Shown in pieces: positions 34,523 through 45,338 of a stretch of 64,000 nucleotides of DNA (position 1 is the stretch's first letter; each line of letters begins with the position of its first letter). The notes under the pieces are model-generated. The model was not told the DNA's origin. It was given only the letters and a program-made list of their open reading frames with translations, and did no database searches. Origin of the DNA: Plantago ovata (taxonomy: Eukaryota > Streptophyta > Magnoliopsida > Lamiales > Plantaginaceae); contig CM051455.1 of assembly GCA_028274465.1 (NCBI GenBank), positions 105,150,942 to 105,214,941 on the forward strand, written 5' to 3'. The position numbers and the translations under genes are program-made.

Positions 34523-35903
34523 TGATGAACGTATTTTTGACGCGTTCATCTTGTCTTCTTTGCCTTCTTTTGCTATCCTTTTGATTAGTTTTTTGGTTAG
34601 TTTTGTAGAATAGTGTCACGTTTTGTGTTTTTTGCATTTTTCAGGCACTTAGGTACGAAACGGTGTTTTTGGAGCTAAAAACAAGCATGTTTTGATGGAA
34701 AATGGCCCCGTTGAGGTTCCTCGATCTCCATGCCCGAGCCCCAATAAGCATTGAGAAGGACGAGTCCAAGGCACCCGAGGACCGATCGTGGGCAAGGGAT
34801 TGAGTTTCCAAGACAAAATCTGCCCCACAGAGCAAGTGAGCCGCTTCCAGAAGCCAAGCCCTCCGCCTGAAGTCTCTGGAATTTCCAGAGAGTTGCCCAG
34901 AAACCAAGTGGACCGCTTGGCAGGAGCCAAGCGGTCCGCTTTGCAGAGCCCAAGCGGTCCGCTTGGCTTTAGTTACAGAATTGGTATTTTGTCCTTGAAC
35001 TCAATTTTCAGTTACTTTTTTCATATTGAGACTTAGCATTCGAATTATGGAGAGCTCTAAGCCCCAATATTCGCCCTAGAATTCAAATTTACATTGTAAT
35101 TCACATTGGATTGAAGATTTGGCCATAGGATTGCATGCTATTTTCATCTATGGAGAGGTTTCTATCAATTTCCACCGAATAGTGACAGCTTTCGTGGTAA
35201 CTTTGTATCAATCTCTTGTCTAGTAGTTTGATCAAATGTCTTCCTGTAACAATTCATATGATTTGATGTTTTTATTATTGAATATGAGTAGCTAAATCCT
35301 TTGTGTTGGTGGTAAAATGTAGAATTTACATGTGTTGGATTATGTTTATGCTTACATGAGATTGTGATTCAATCTTGCTGCAAATTGCTTCATATGATTC
35401 ATAGTTGCCTATTAAATATATTCGAATAGAGTATGTGACAAAATCATGGTCAATGAAAGCTATAGGGTTGTATGTTTGTAATTTGCAGCATGCTAGATAA
35501 ATGGTGTTAGTGACAAACACCTCTAAAGTATTGATAGTGATCTTTTATGATGTGTGTCTTGAAAGTGACCTAGACGGTTGCTTAGCAGACTTAGTCGAAG
35601 GTTTTACGCACTGAACTTGTGAGCATATTCGTAACCCATACATGTTAATTCGATTTCTACCACCAACCGTTTTCCATCTTTGATTACAAATAAGTTTGAC
35701 TCCAGTTTGTTGTGGTCTAAAACCGTTTTCAAAACCAACTTGAACTCGTTGACTAAAATCTCATACATAAACCTCAAACAAAGCCACGTTAGGTCCCGAG
35801 AGAACGACACTCGGAGACAACTTGCTATTGCACTCAAATTTGTGTAGTGATAAGTGTTCTTTGGCTTTTAAACAAATTTAATTGGTGAAAAAGCGACTCA
35901 TCA
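34523..35903 (+). repeat. 5' LTR of element B
   Basis: 1,381 bp, TGATGAACGTA to GACTCATCA. Palindromes CCAAGTGGACCGCTTGG, CCAAGCGGTCCGCTTTG and CCAAGCGGTCCGCTTGG at 34903-34968, the same type as the internal array of this element (38515-38828). Confidence 0.9.
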
Positions 35904-35905
35904 AT

Positions 35906-35926
35906 TTGGCGTCGTTGCCGGGGACT
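35906..35926 (+). other. Primer binding site of element B
   Basis: TTGGCGTCGTTGCCGGGGAC, two bases after the LTR; tRNA-Asp-type with one change. Confidence 0.85.
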
Positions 35927-36046
35927 TAACTCCTTTCGTTGGTGTTTTTGTTTTGGTTTTTCAGCCAACATCTCTTCTTTGTCTCATTTCTTTTATTTGT
36001 TTCTTTGTGCTTTGGATACTCACTACTCTTTGTTTCCGGTGAGTTC

Positions 36047-37862
36047 ATGCCTAGAACCCGAACGGGTGGGCCTGATATTGAACCTTTTGTGGACGAGATT
36101 GATAGATTGTTTCGTAGTAGAAGGAGGAATTTGAATCTCCAGTTTGAGGAGATAGCATCTAGAGCTTCTACTCCTAGAACTAGGGAGGAATCTTTCTCTC
36201 ATCTCTCGGAACCAGTTCTCGAATCTGTCTATTTAGGAGGTGAAATGGCGGAGCAGCCTATTCATACTCTTACCAAGCCTACGGTTGGGGCTAGAGGGCC
36301 AGCAATTGTCCTCAATGATGCCACAAGAAATTTGTAAATCAAGAATCACATGTTCCAACAACTTCCCAAGTTCTATGGGATGGCTAATGAGGATGTCATT
36401 GGATTCTTGAACGAGCTTGAGAATTTTGTTCTCCATCTTGGGCGACCAGGGACTGGTGTGAGTGATGCTGATCTTCGTATGAAGGTATTTTCTATGGGTC
36501 TTGGCGATAGAGCAAAGGCTTGGCTCAACACTCTAGAGGCCGGGTCTTTGACAACATGGCAGATTTGATAAGTTCATGGATCGGTACTCCGCTTCCAAGA
36601 CAATGACTATGAAGAGCCAAATTATCACATTTGATCAGAAATATGATGAAGCTTATGATAGATTCATGGGGTTGCAACATCGGTGCCCACATCATGGGTA
36701 CGATAAAGGTCAGCTTCTCCAATACTTTTACAATGGCTTACATCCTGAGATTCAATATCAAATGGATAGTATATGTGGAGGTAGTATGGAAGAGTTGACG
36801 CCTACTCAAGCTCAATTGAAGCTAGACACCATGTACCGGAATTCTCAAAACCTGAATGTGAGAGCTCGTGTGCTTCAAAAGGAGTAAAGAGGTGAGGCCA
36901 AGGTAGTGGTGGAGCAAGATGCGTTCGATGGGTTCGCCCATGAAGTGAAGCAAGCTTTGAGGCAAAGCGTTCCTATTCCTTCTACGGAAGTTTGTGGTGT
37001 GTGCAAGAACTATGGGCACCCGACCTACTTATGCCGTTCTCAATTTGCTAGAGAGCAATTTGTCAAGAACGAGGTCAGTCAAGAAGTGTATGTTGCAGTC
37101 GATGGAGAGCAAAGTGTTGAGGACGTGAATTATGGCCAGGGGTATGGCAATGTGAGGCCACAAAACCGTGGAGGGCAAGGACCACAAGGTGGATACCAAA
37201 ACCAAGGCAATCGTGGTTATGTTAATAATCCCGATCAATATGCCTATGGGCCGAATCAAGATAAAAGCCGTCTCAGCTATGGGAAAAATTGGTATGAAGG
37301 AGCACCGCCTTCTAATCCTACACCTCCACCTCTGGTTTCTAATTCAGGGCCGCAAGGTGGAGGAATGCTTCCATCGCCTCTTGTCTCTTCTCTCAATGAT
37401 CTAGTGGTTAAAACGAACAAGTTCATGGAGCACTATTATCGCAATGAGGCTACTAACAATTAGCGGTTCGAAAAGCTTGAGGCTAGTAGTAGCAACCTTC
37501 ATAAGAAGTTGCAAGATTTGATAGACCGAGGAGCTAGTAGAGAGCAAGGGAAGTTTCCCGAAAACACGGAAAAACCTATGGCTATAACCGTGGTGACTGA
37601 TCTGGCCGTAGAAATTACGGTTGTGAGGGATAATGCACGAGTTGAGGTGCCAAGTTGCAAGATAACTGAAACTTGCAAGGTGAGTGAGGAGCTTGAGACT
37701 CCTAAGGTGGATATGGAAAAGGAGATAGTCGCACAATCTGATTCGATAGTTGAGGAAGTGAAAGAAAGCTCATCGTCTGAGGATGAGATGGTGGATATGG
37801 TGGAAGTGCCTATCCAAGAGAGATTTGATGTAGAATCGGCTTGGGAAAGAAGGATGGAATAG
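36047..37862 (+). pseudogene. gag: gag of element B
   Basis: ATG at 36047 is preferred to an upstream in-frame ATG, whose product would begin with a run of leader-derived Phe/Leu. Reading: MPRTRTGGPDIEPFVDEIDR; a stop at 36335; capsid region 36350-36890 with MGLGDRAKAWLNTLEAGS, PHHGYDKGQLLQYFYNGL, interrupted by a small deletion at about 36565 and a stop near 36885; then 36906-37463 with an intact CCHC knuckle (CGVCKNYGHPTYLC, about 36990-37035) and a Gly/Asn-rich segment; a stop at 37461; then 37509-37862, an acidic linker. Related to Athila Gag. Several inactivating changes. Confidence 0.85.
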
Positions 37863-38341
37863 TGGCAACTCTTGACACGGGAGCGGGTGTGAATGTCATA
37901 CCTTTGAACGTGTATGAAGAGTCGGGTTTGTCTGGCTTGAGACCCATGAAATGTATGGTACAATTAGCGGATGGGTCCATGAAGAAGCCATTGGGTGTGA
38001 TTGAGAATCTGGTGGTTCGAGTTGCCGGTGTAGAGGTGAAGACGAATTTCATTATCATGCCTACATCTTCTGCAAAGCTCAAGGATGTGGTTATTTTGGG
38101 TAGAGCCTTCATCAACAAAGTACATATGGTCATAGACATGTATCGCCGTACAAATAGTTTTGAGGTAAATGGCAAGCAACACACGTTGCGAGCCATAGTT
38201 AATTCATGTGCTTATGTTGATACTAACGAACTTGTAGGATTTTTTGGTCCACTTTATGTTCGTCGAGATGTGCAGCTTGATGCTTTGACAAGCATTTTGA
38301 TGGGGAAGTCTAGTACCCAATGCGAAATTGATCCCGCATGA
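37841..38341 (+). pseudogene. Retropepsin-like aspartic protease of element B
   Basis: It contains the active-site motif ATLDTGAGVNVIPL (about 37865-37906), then MVQLADGS, VVILGRAFINKVHMVIDMYR, as in Ty3/gypsy proteases that cut Gag. It is in a different frame from the upstream gag part and needs a frameshift near 37850. The reading ends CEIDPA-stop at 38341, and no polymerase follows: only 42 bp separate it from the conserved hairpin. The catalytic residues are intact, so this is the best protease copy in the window. Confidence 0.8.
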
Positions 38342-38383
38342 GTTATGAATAGTCGAGCCAATGACTTCTAAACAAAGGCGCTT

Positions 38384-38401
38384 CTCGGGAGGCAACCCGA
38401 G
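38384..38401 (+). other. Conserved hairpin GGGAGGCAACCC, element B
   Basis: CTCGGGAGGCAACCCGAG, 6-bp stem with AGGCAA loop. Compared with element A (CCGGG...) and A' (TTGGG...), the left arm changes while the right arm stays CCCGAG. Confidence 0.75.
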
Positions 38402-38514
38402 GTTGTAGGTACTTGCATATAGACTAGAAGCACGTTTAAATTTTGTTTTGTGAGTGGACAAGGTTTTTGAGTTGAAAATTTAGCAAAAGTCAGAAAAAAA
38501 TGGAGTTGGAGCAT

Positions 38515-38828
38515 TCAGGTCCCAAGTGGACCGCTTGGTTTCTCCAAGTGAGGCGCATGGGAACTGACCAAACTCTCTGAAATTCCAGAGAGTTCGGCCA
38601 GTGACCAAGCGGACCGCTTGGAAAAGGCCAAGCGAGACCGCTTGGTAATTTCCAAGTGGACCGCTTGGAAACTGACTAACTCTCTGGAATTTCCAGAGAG
38701 TTTGGCCAGTAACCAAGCGGACCGCTTGGAAACAGCCAAGCGGATCGCTTGAACAAGCGCTCCGCTTGGCAGGCCATAAGCGGTCCGCTTGGCTGCCTTT
38801 ATAGGCAACCAAGCGGATCACTTGGAAA
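38515..38828 (+). repeat. Internal palindrome array of element B
   Basis: About ten CCAAGCGGACCGCTTGG-type palindromes in 310 bp, interleaved with three AACTCTCTGGAATTTCCAGAGAG-like palindromes. The LTR of the same element carries the same two palindrome types (34875-34968). A TATA-like TTTATAG lies at 38799-38805, then a pyrimidine-rich leader and a CAAGGTACTCC donor-like site (about 39001) before ORF2. Confidence 0.8.
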
Positions 38829-39399
38829 TCAAAGCCCCTCCTCCATTCTTCTCCCCTTGCCCGATATTCACCCCAAAAATCTCAATCTCACTCAATTCTC
38901 CACCAATTCTTGCAATCTTGTGCATTCTAAGGAGCCCATAACCTCCTCTATCATCTACACCGATCATATTGTACGATTGTAGCATCATTCTCAAGCAATC
39001 AAGGTACTCCTCAAGAACCCTAACTTTCTTGAATTTGGGATTATGCTTAATTTAGCTTCAATTGGTTATGCATTGGTGATTATGAGTTTGATATTGATTG
39101 TTGAGCATGTTTCTTACTAGATGTAATATCTAATCTTGAATTTTGCTCATCTTGATTTTTGGAGAATTCTTGTACTCGAATTTTTGCCTATATGATTGCT
39201 TGATGATTTTTGGCTTCGAATTTGAGTGATGATATGATGATGATTATGTTGTGAGTGCATGAGAAAGTGTAGGATTGTTTCGTGGTTCGATTGGAGAGCG
39301 TTTGTTTGCTTGGTCTAGTTTCAAATGAACTTATCGAAACGAAGTATTAAAGCTTCTCGATTTGTTTCGAATGAACTTATCGAATGAACTTTAGAAACG

Positions 39400-40335
39400 T
39401 CTACTTCTAAGGAAGTTCCTAAGGTTCACGAAAGCCAAGCATTACCTAGGGAATCGGATGACTTACGTAAATTTCGGTACCGGTTCTATATGGAAGGTGA
39501 ACATCCAATGGTGTGGGACCGTAGCATATCCTTTGCACCTAAAGAATTAACTCTTTTGGAGGGAACAAAGGAAGAGAACAAGGGACCAGAAAGGGAACTA
39601 CCGTATGCACCCCTAGTGAGACTTATAACCGAAAGAGGATAGACCTTTTATGGGAAAAAACTCTCTGGTTGGGATAGAGCACTTGTAGAGGAATTCAATA
39701 TCGCATTTGAAGACTATGATGGAAGAGCCATGGCAGTTACAATACGAGGGGTCAAGGTGCCTTTTGGCCCACTGAGCATAACTAGACTTTTTGATGGGAC
39801 TAAGCGAACCTTTGTTTGAGGATGCGAATGATATTCGCAATGGACAACTTCTTGAATCCAATCCATTGGAGCATTATATCTATGACCTAGCCATTGAGAA
39901 ATTCCCTAGAGCAATAGCTAATGCCTTGACGCATCACACTTATAAGCCCCGCAAGACGCGCTTTAATTATACCTTGAAGTACACGGATCTCTCTTTGCGT
40001 ACTCGCTTCATGTTAGCATTTGTGGTCGCCAATCTGATTCCAGGGCTCATACCTTCTGAGATCACATCGGAACTAGGATTATTGATTTACGCCCTCTTGC
40101 ACGATTTTCCTATTACTCCTGGCGCCATCATCTTCGAACAATTTGACAACAACCGCACGAGGGGCAAACCTCTAGTCTTCCCACACTTGATCACCGCTAT
40201 GTGAGAAAAGCCGGGAGTTCCAGACATTAAGCTCACCGAGACTTCGCGGGAGCCATTTGATCTTGAGATGGCTGAACAAATGCTCCGAGTCTATGGAGAT
40301 CAGCTTGGATACGAGGACACTCTACGACCTTAAGA
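39400..40335 (+). pseudogene. ORF2 (env-position protein) of element B
   Basis: Longest copy of the 'putative plant transposon protein' type in the window. Motifs: TFYGKKLSGWDRALVEEFNI, VPFGPLSITRLF, YTDLSLRTRFMLAFVVANLI, LLIYALLHDFPITPGAII, GKPLVFPHLITAM, then a C-terminal part to YEDTLRP. Defects: a stop at about 39641, a frameshift near 39790 and a stop at 40202-40204. The start is unclear, as no clean ATG lines up with that of element A. Role unknown; in Athila-like elements this position has been compared with envelope genes, but no membrane segment is visible. Confidence 0.75.
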
Positions 40336-41530
40336 ATCTCAGCCGATAGAAGCCACACTTATTGGTAGTATTTCCATATTATCATTGTTTTGGCTTGTTT
40401 ACTATTGTTGGTTGGAATTCTTCTCTCTTCGATTTGGTTGTATGATGATGTAACTTATGACTCTTGTACTTTTTCGTTTTTTAGTAGTTGTGGCATGTGT
40501 GCCTTTTTGTCGTCTTAGTTTAGTTTAGTCCTTGCTTTGGTGCCTTAGGTGACTTAAGATAGGAAAAACGTCGAAATTTTGGTAAAACAGGACAAGTGGT
40601 CCGCTTGGAACCAGCCAAGCGGTCCACTTGGACCCTGTTCCCAAAATTTCCCCGTTTTTCCATTCTTATCACCTTTGCGCACCCGTTTTCACTTGTTTCT
40701 TGAGTCCTTGCAGGTACTACTCATTTATAGGAGTTGCACACGAACCTTTATCTCAGGGAAGTGTACTTTCAATCCAATTTTCCCTTTCGAATAAACTTTT
40801 CTTTGCTCGAGGACGGTAGTGCTCTTTTGGTTCATGTATGCCTGTTGTTAGCTCAAGCTCTTGCGATTTGTCGTGTTTTTCAAATTTTTGCATGTATATC
40901 ATCTCTAGATTAGTTGTTGCACGTTGTTGTGTGTGGATTTTATTGCTAAGTTTCTTGAACTTTTTTATTGAGTAGACTAAGTGTTCATGACCATTGATCA
41001 TATTTTGCATCACTTTGAAGTAGTTTGAGGCTTGTCTCGCTTGGTTTGTCACATTCGCATGTGCACTAGTTAAGCTTATTAGTAGTCTCGACACCTCCTT
41101 GAGTAGAGTTTCTTCTACTGCGGTTCACGATGACCTTATAAAATGATGCATGTTTGAATCTATGGTTGTAACCCGTGTAATTATGTACGTAAGAGGCGAC
41201 AAGTTCTTCACCTCGATTAGAGATTGCCAGATGCCTAGGAAGGAGGTAGCGTGAGGTGTGTGATTCCTTGTATCAAACCTATTCTAACGAATAGGTTTAG
41301 GGAGGGGGTTGCTTTCTTGTTCTTGTCCTTCGTTCTTGAGTCGTTGTAAAGTATTTTCTTTTTTCTCTTTGTTTTGTGCTCCAACCTATTCTTTCGAATA
41401 GGTTTGGGGAGGCGTCTTGTATAGTTTGTTCCTTTTTTTTCGTCTTTTGTGCTCAAACCTATTCTCTCGAATAGGTTCGGGGAGGTGTTTTTCGTTGTTT
41501 CGTTGTTAGTGCTGCTGCTTGCCTATATAT
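40336..41530 (+). other. 3' untranslated region of element B, with repeated hairpins
   Basis: Palindromic words at 40592-40630 (ccaagcggtccacttgg). Three hairpins of type CCTATTCTTTCGAATAGG at about 41279, 41387 and 41455, each followed by TTTGGGGAGG or a close variant (TTTAGGGAGG, TTCGGGGAGG). No gene. Confidence 0.7.
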
Positions 41531-43237
41531 ATAAAAGGGTCCATAACTTTTTAGTACCTTCTTAGAGATTCTAACTACAGATTAATCCCCCACAGATCAA
41601 CAATATCGAGTAAGGGCTTCTTACAACATTCCAATTACATATTAGGACATTTTGAGTTGACCAAATCTAATTATTAAAATATTTGTTTTCAAACCAAACA
41701 GCCTTAGCTTTAAAAAAGAAAAACTAATAAAAATGTTTTAAATAAACCAAAAAATCATTAAAAAATTCATCATAAATTTAAAAAAATAATAATTATAAAT
41801 AAATATTAAAAAAAGGGTCCATATCTTTTTAGTACCCTACAAGATACCTTAATATCATATTTGTTCCCACTAGACTAACAATTACATTTTGGTACCCAAA
41901 ATTGACTTTTTCACTTTTCAATTACTGAATTTTGGCTGATCCAAACAACGTTAGTGAAAAACATGATTTTCTTAATTTTTCATTTTCATAATTTTTCATA
42001 AATTGAATAAGAATTTTCATAATTTTTCTTTTTCTTTTTTTTTTTCCTTTTTCTTTTCACCCTTATTCTTTTCTATTTTCTTCCTTTTTATTTTTTCATC
42101 TTCTTCTTCTTCAATTTGTCGGTACCAGAACTCCGACAGTGAAGCTCCGATTGAACTTCACTCATGGAGACAGTGAAGCTCTCCGACCGAGCTTCACTGT
42201 AACAGTGAAAGCTCCGATCGGAGCTTCACTGTCTCCATGAGTGAAGCTCGAATCGGAGCTTCACAGCCCCAATTTGGGGATGTGAAGCTCCGATCTGGAG
42301 CTTCACGCCCCAAATCGGATATGTGAAGTTTCGATAGCTTCGGTCACCGGAGCACCGATCTTCTTTATTTTTTTTTATTTTTTTATTTTTTAATATATAT
42401 TTTACTTTTTGTGACATTTCATTTTTAATATTAAGTTTATAGGGTAATAAGTTTTAGAATTATGTAATTTAAGAAACAAAGAAAAAAGAAAAAGAAAGTT
42501 AAGGCCTTGTTTGGATCACCCAATGGCAATTGTGTAATTACAACAAAGTCAACCCAAAAATCCATTTTCAGGTACTAGGATGTAATTGTTGATCTAATGG
42601 GAACAAATATGATATTAGGACGTCTATCAGGGTACTAATGTGAGATTAACTCTAAAAGAAAAGTGGAGCTTCAACTCCACCATTAATGGCAGAGCTGAAG
42701 CACAGCCATGATGGTAGATCTCTCTGCTCCGCCATATCTGGGCGGAGCAGAAGCTCCACCTGTTAATGGCGGAGTTCTGCACTGCCAGATCTTGGCGGAG
42801 CTTGCTCCGCCATTAATGCTGGAGCTCTATGCTCCGTCGGATCTGGACGGAGCAGAAGCTCCGACATCAATGTCGGAGCATACTCCGCCTGTAATTTGCG
42901 GAGCGAAGCTCCACCACCGTGGTGGAGCTTTAGCTCCATTGTTTTCCAGTGGATCAGAGCTCCACCGGAAAACTGGATGGAGCTTAGCTCCGCCTTCATG
43001 GTGGAGGTAAAGCTCCACCAAGTTGTATTTTTTTAGTTTTTCTATACTTTAGCTTACTTATTTATTTTTAAAACTCACAAGGTTAGGGCATGTTTGGTTT
43101 GAAAACCAAAATTTCAGATTTTGAATTTGGTCAAATCAAAATGTGAATTTGGTCCCAATTTGTAATTGTTGATCTAAGATGACTTAATTTGAGAATGGGT
43201 GCTTTAATAGGGTACTAAAGTGAAATTATCTCTTTAT
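41531..43237. mobile_element. Outer foldback element with GGAGCTCCACC-rich core
   Basis: Ends are inverted copies of about 150 bp: the left begins AAAAGGGTCCATAACTTTTT then TAGTACC, and the right, reverse complemented, reads TAAAGAGATAATTTCACTTT then TAGTACCC. A shared GATCAACAAT...TTTTGGTTTTCAAACCAAAC-like stretch follows in both arms. It encloses the inner element and a second core (42662-43020) of imperfect palindromes built from GGTGGAGCTT/AAGCTCCACC. It interrupts a GCTGGCTATAAAA-like site of element B's 3' region. Target duplication unclear because the site is TA-rich. Confidence 0.65.
41810..42658. mobile_element. Inner foldback element with GAAGCTCCGATCGGAGCTTC core
   Basis: Inverted arms of about 130 bp meet around AGGGTCCATATCTTTTTAG on the left and its counterpart CTCACATTAGTACCC on the right (reverse complement), both running through ATATCATATTTGTTCCC. 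The core (42126-42350) is a series of near-perfect palindromes such as GAAGCTCCGATCGGAGCTTC. Open frames across it are by-products of the repeats. It looks like a second member of the outer element's family, nested within it. Confidence 0.65.
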
Positions 43238-43767
43238 AAATAAATAAAATAAAAAGAGAAAAGAAAAAGAGAAAAAAAAAAAGAAAAGAAAAGAAAAGAG
43301 AATAAGACCCAAAAAGCAAAAGAAGGGTCCTTGCAAGCCAAAAGTAGTCTTTGTAAAGTGTCAAGTCTCATATAAATGTTTTTGTTTTTGTGAAGTTATC
43401 GAGTTGTAAATCCTATCTTTTGTTTCGTGTCGCCTTTGTCCAAGGCCTGTTCTTGACCACCCTCTTCTTGCCATTCAAGAAGTGGTTGAAGGAAACTCAT
43501 TCTTTGAGAGTCTGGGTAGAATAGGGGAGTGTTATCTTTCTAGGGAACCCTCCTTCATTTGATGAGAGCCAGTATTGGTTCGCCCTCTCTTGAGGAAAAG
43601 TCTCGCTTGGTGAATAGTAGTAAGCACTCGGTTTCATAGGCACGGGCCATTTGTAGTAAGATAATATGCATCATTGTGTCGTCACTGACCAGTTCCAGGT
43701 AGAAGATAGAGACTCCTTTGTCTAACAAAGTGCACATGAGAATGTGTATATTCGCAAGGCATTCTAG
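43238..43767 (+). other. 3' untranslated region of element B, continued to the breakpoint
   Basis: Purine-rich run, then sequence conserved in inverse orientation at 49700-49870 and 56040-56240 (accaccctc...ttgccattcaagaagtgg). It ends abruptly in AAGGCATTC at about 43767. Confidence 0.65.
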
Positions 43768-43869
43768 TTGTGCTAGGTTTTGTCAAATGGCAAGGTTGCA
43801 AACTAGTTAAGAGTTGTTGTTTGTGTGTAGAAGAGTCTCGTTGTCATTTATCTTTGAAGGGAACTAATG
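43768..43869 (+). other. Copied ~100-bp block at a rearrangement junction
   Basis: TAGTTGTGCTAGGTTTTGTC to GGGAACTAATGG is a copy of 26611-26712 (upstream of ORF2 in element A; also present at 45215-45320). It is placed out of order, directly before protease-region sequence. This resembles filler DNA made during break repair. Confidence 0.7.
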
Positions 43870-44356
43870 GCAAGGATGAGATGGCTGATATGATTGAGGT
43901 TCCAACACTAAATAGACCGTGTATGAGGAATCTGGTTTGTATGGTATGATGCCAATAAAATGCATGGTGTAATTGGCAGATGGGTCTATGAAGAGACCTT
44001 TGGGTGTGATCAAGGACCTGGTGGTCCGTGTTGCTGTAGTTAGCGTGAAGACGAGCTTCATTGTCATGCCTACGTCTCAGGCTAAGCTTAACGATGTAGT
44101 TCTTTTGGGGAGAGCTTTCATCAATAAGGTACACATGGTAATAGACATGTATAGATGTACATGTAACTTTTAGGTAAATGGTAAAGAATATTCATTGTGT
44201 GCCATAGATAATTCGTGTACTTATGACAATGCTATTAACGAGCTTGTAGGATGTTTTGGTCATCTTTATGTTCGTTCAGATGTGCAGGAGCTTCAAGAGT
44301 TGAAGGATGCATGGATGGGGAAGTCTAGTACCCTATGCAAGATTGATCCGGCATGA
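43870..44356 (+). pseudogene. Protease remnant of A' (second copy)
   Basis: Matches 25155-25635 closely, including the same loss of the active-site segment (about 43915-43930) and the same LVCLV/LVCMV-stop. An extra stop (TAG at 44171) and TAA at 43971 also occur. Ends with the hairpin at 44399-44417. Confidence 0.8.
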
Positions 44357-44398
44357 GCTTGGAAGAGTCGATCGAACGACTTGATAAAAAAAAGCGCT

Positions 44399-44417
44399 TC
44401 TTGGGAGGCAACCCGAG
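44399..44417 (+). other. Conserved hairpin GGGAGGCAACCC, element A'
   Basis: TCTTGGGAGGCAACCCGAG, third copy of the conserved stem-loop, with a G-T pair at the foot of the stem. Confidence 0.7.
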
Positions 44418-44539
44418 GTGGTGAGTCATGCATGTAGTCTAGTAGCACGTTTCATTTTTGTTTTAGTTGTGTAGACAAGTTTAGAGGTGAAAACTTTGGG
44501 AAAAAGTGAAGAAACTTGGGAGTTTTCGGAGTTTCCAGG

Positions 44540-44602
44540 CAGGCGAATCGCCCAGCTATGCAGGTGGATCGCCCAGCAGCAGTTGCTGGGCAGGGTGCCC
44601 AG
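44540..44602 (+). repeat. Shortened palindrome array of A'
   Basis: Only two or three palindromic words remain (ggcgaatcgcccagc, cccagcagcagttgctggg). Relative to element A about 125 bp are missing between two CGCCCAG repeats, consistent with a deletion between short direct repeats. Confidence 0.75.
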
Positions 44603-45338
44603 CTCATTCTCCCTACTCCCCTTTTTCTTCTCCATCCCGAATTCTCCACCTCCAAAACTCAAATTCACTCAATTATTCACCAATTCTTGCATTGTTGGGC
44701 ATTTTGAGAAGCCCATAACATCCCCTATCATCCTAACTGAACAAATCCGATTGTTGCTTCAATTTCAAGGATCAAGGTACTCTTCATGAGCCCTAACTTT
44801 TTGAATTTGGGGATTTCTCTTAATTAGCATCAATTGTGTTATGATTTGTTATTTATGAGTTTGATTATGACTATTGAGCATGTTTCTAAGTTGATTAGAT
44901 GTTCAATTACGAATTTTACTCATTTCCATTTTTGGATGAATGATTGAACTCGAATTTTGTCTTATGATTGTTATGATGATTGTTAGCTTGATTTTTGAGT
45001 ATTTGTTGAGGTGTTGTTGGTAATTTAAGTGCTTGAGCATGGTGTGAAGTTGTTGGTTTGCTTATATTCGAGTTTGTTTGCTTGGTTTGGTTCGAATGAG
45101 CTTGTAGAATCAAAGTGTTAAAGCTTCTTTTTATATTGTGTTTGTATGAACCTTAGCAAGCCCTCAAACTCGATTTTAAGAGCTAGTTGATTTGTTCGAG
45201 TCTTGTACGTGTTAACTAGTTGTGCTAGGTTTTGTCAAACGGAACGGTTGCAAACTAGTTAAGAGTAGTTGTTTGTGTGTAGAAGAGTCTCGTTGTCATT
45301 TATCTTTGAAGGGAACTAATGAAACCTATGTAGGTACC

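Larger units (their letters stand above)
34523..43767 (+). mobile_element. Non-autonomous Athila-like element 'B'
   Basis: Plus-strand order: 5' LTR, primer site, gag, protease, hairpin, palindrome array, ORF2, 3' untranslated region with repeated hairpins. There is no reverse transcriptase, RNase H or integrase between protease and ORF2. It breaks off at about 43767, before the purine tract and 3' LTR, at a rearrangement. A double foldback element is inserted at 41531-43237. It entered element E at GTGGTCTA. Confidence 0.85.

Noticed and set aside
42708..43021. Open frames on both strands across the foldback core
   Set aside because: The core is palindromic, so both strands stay open for trivial reasons.
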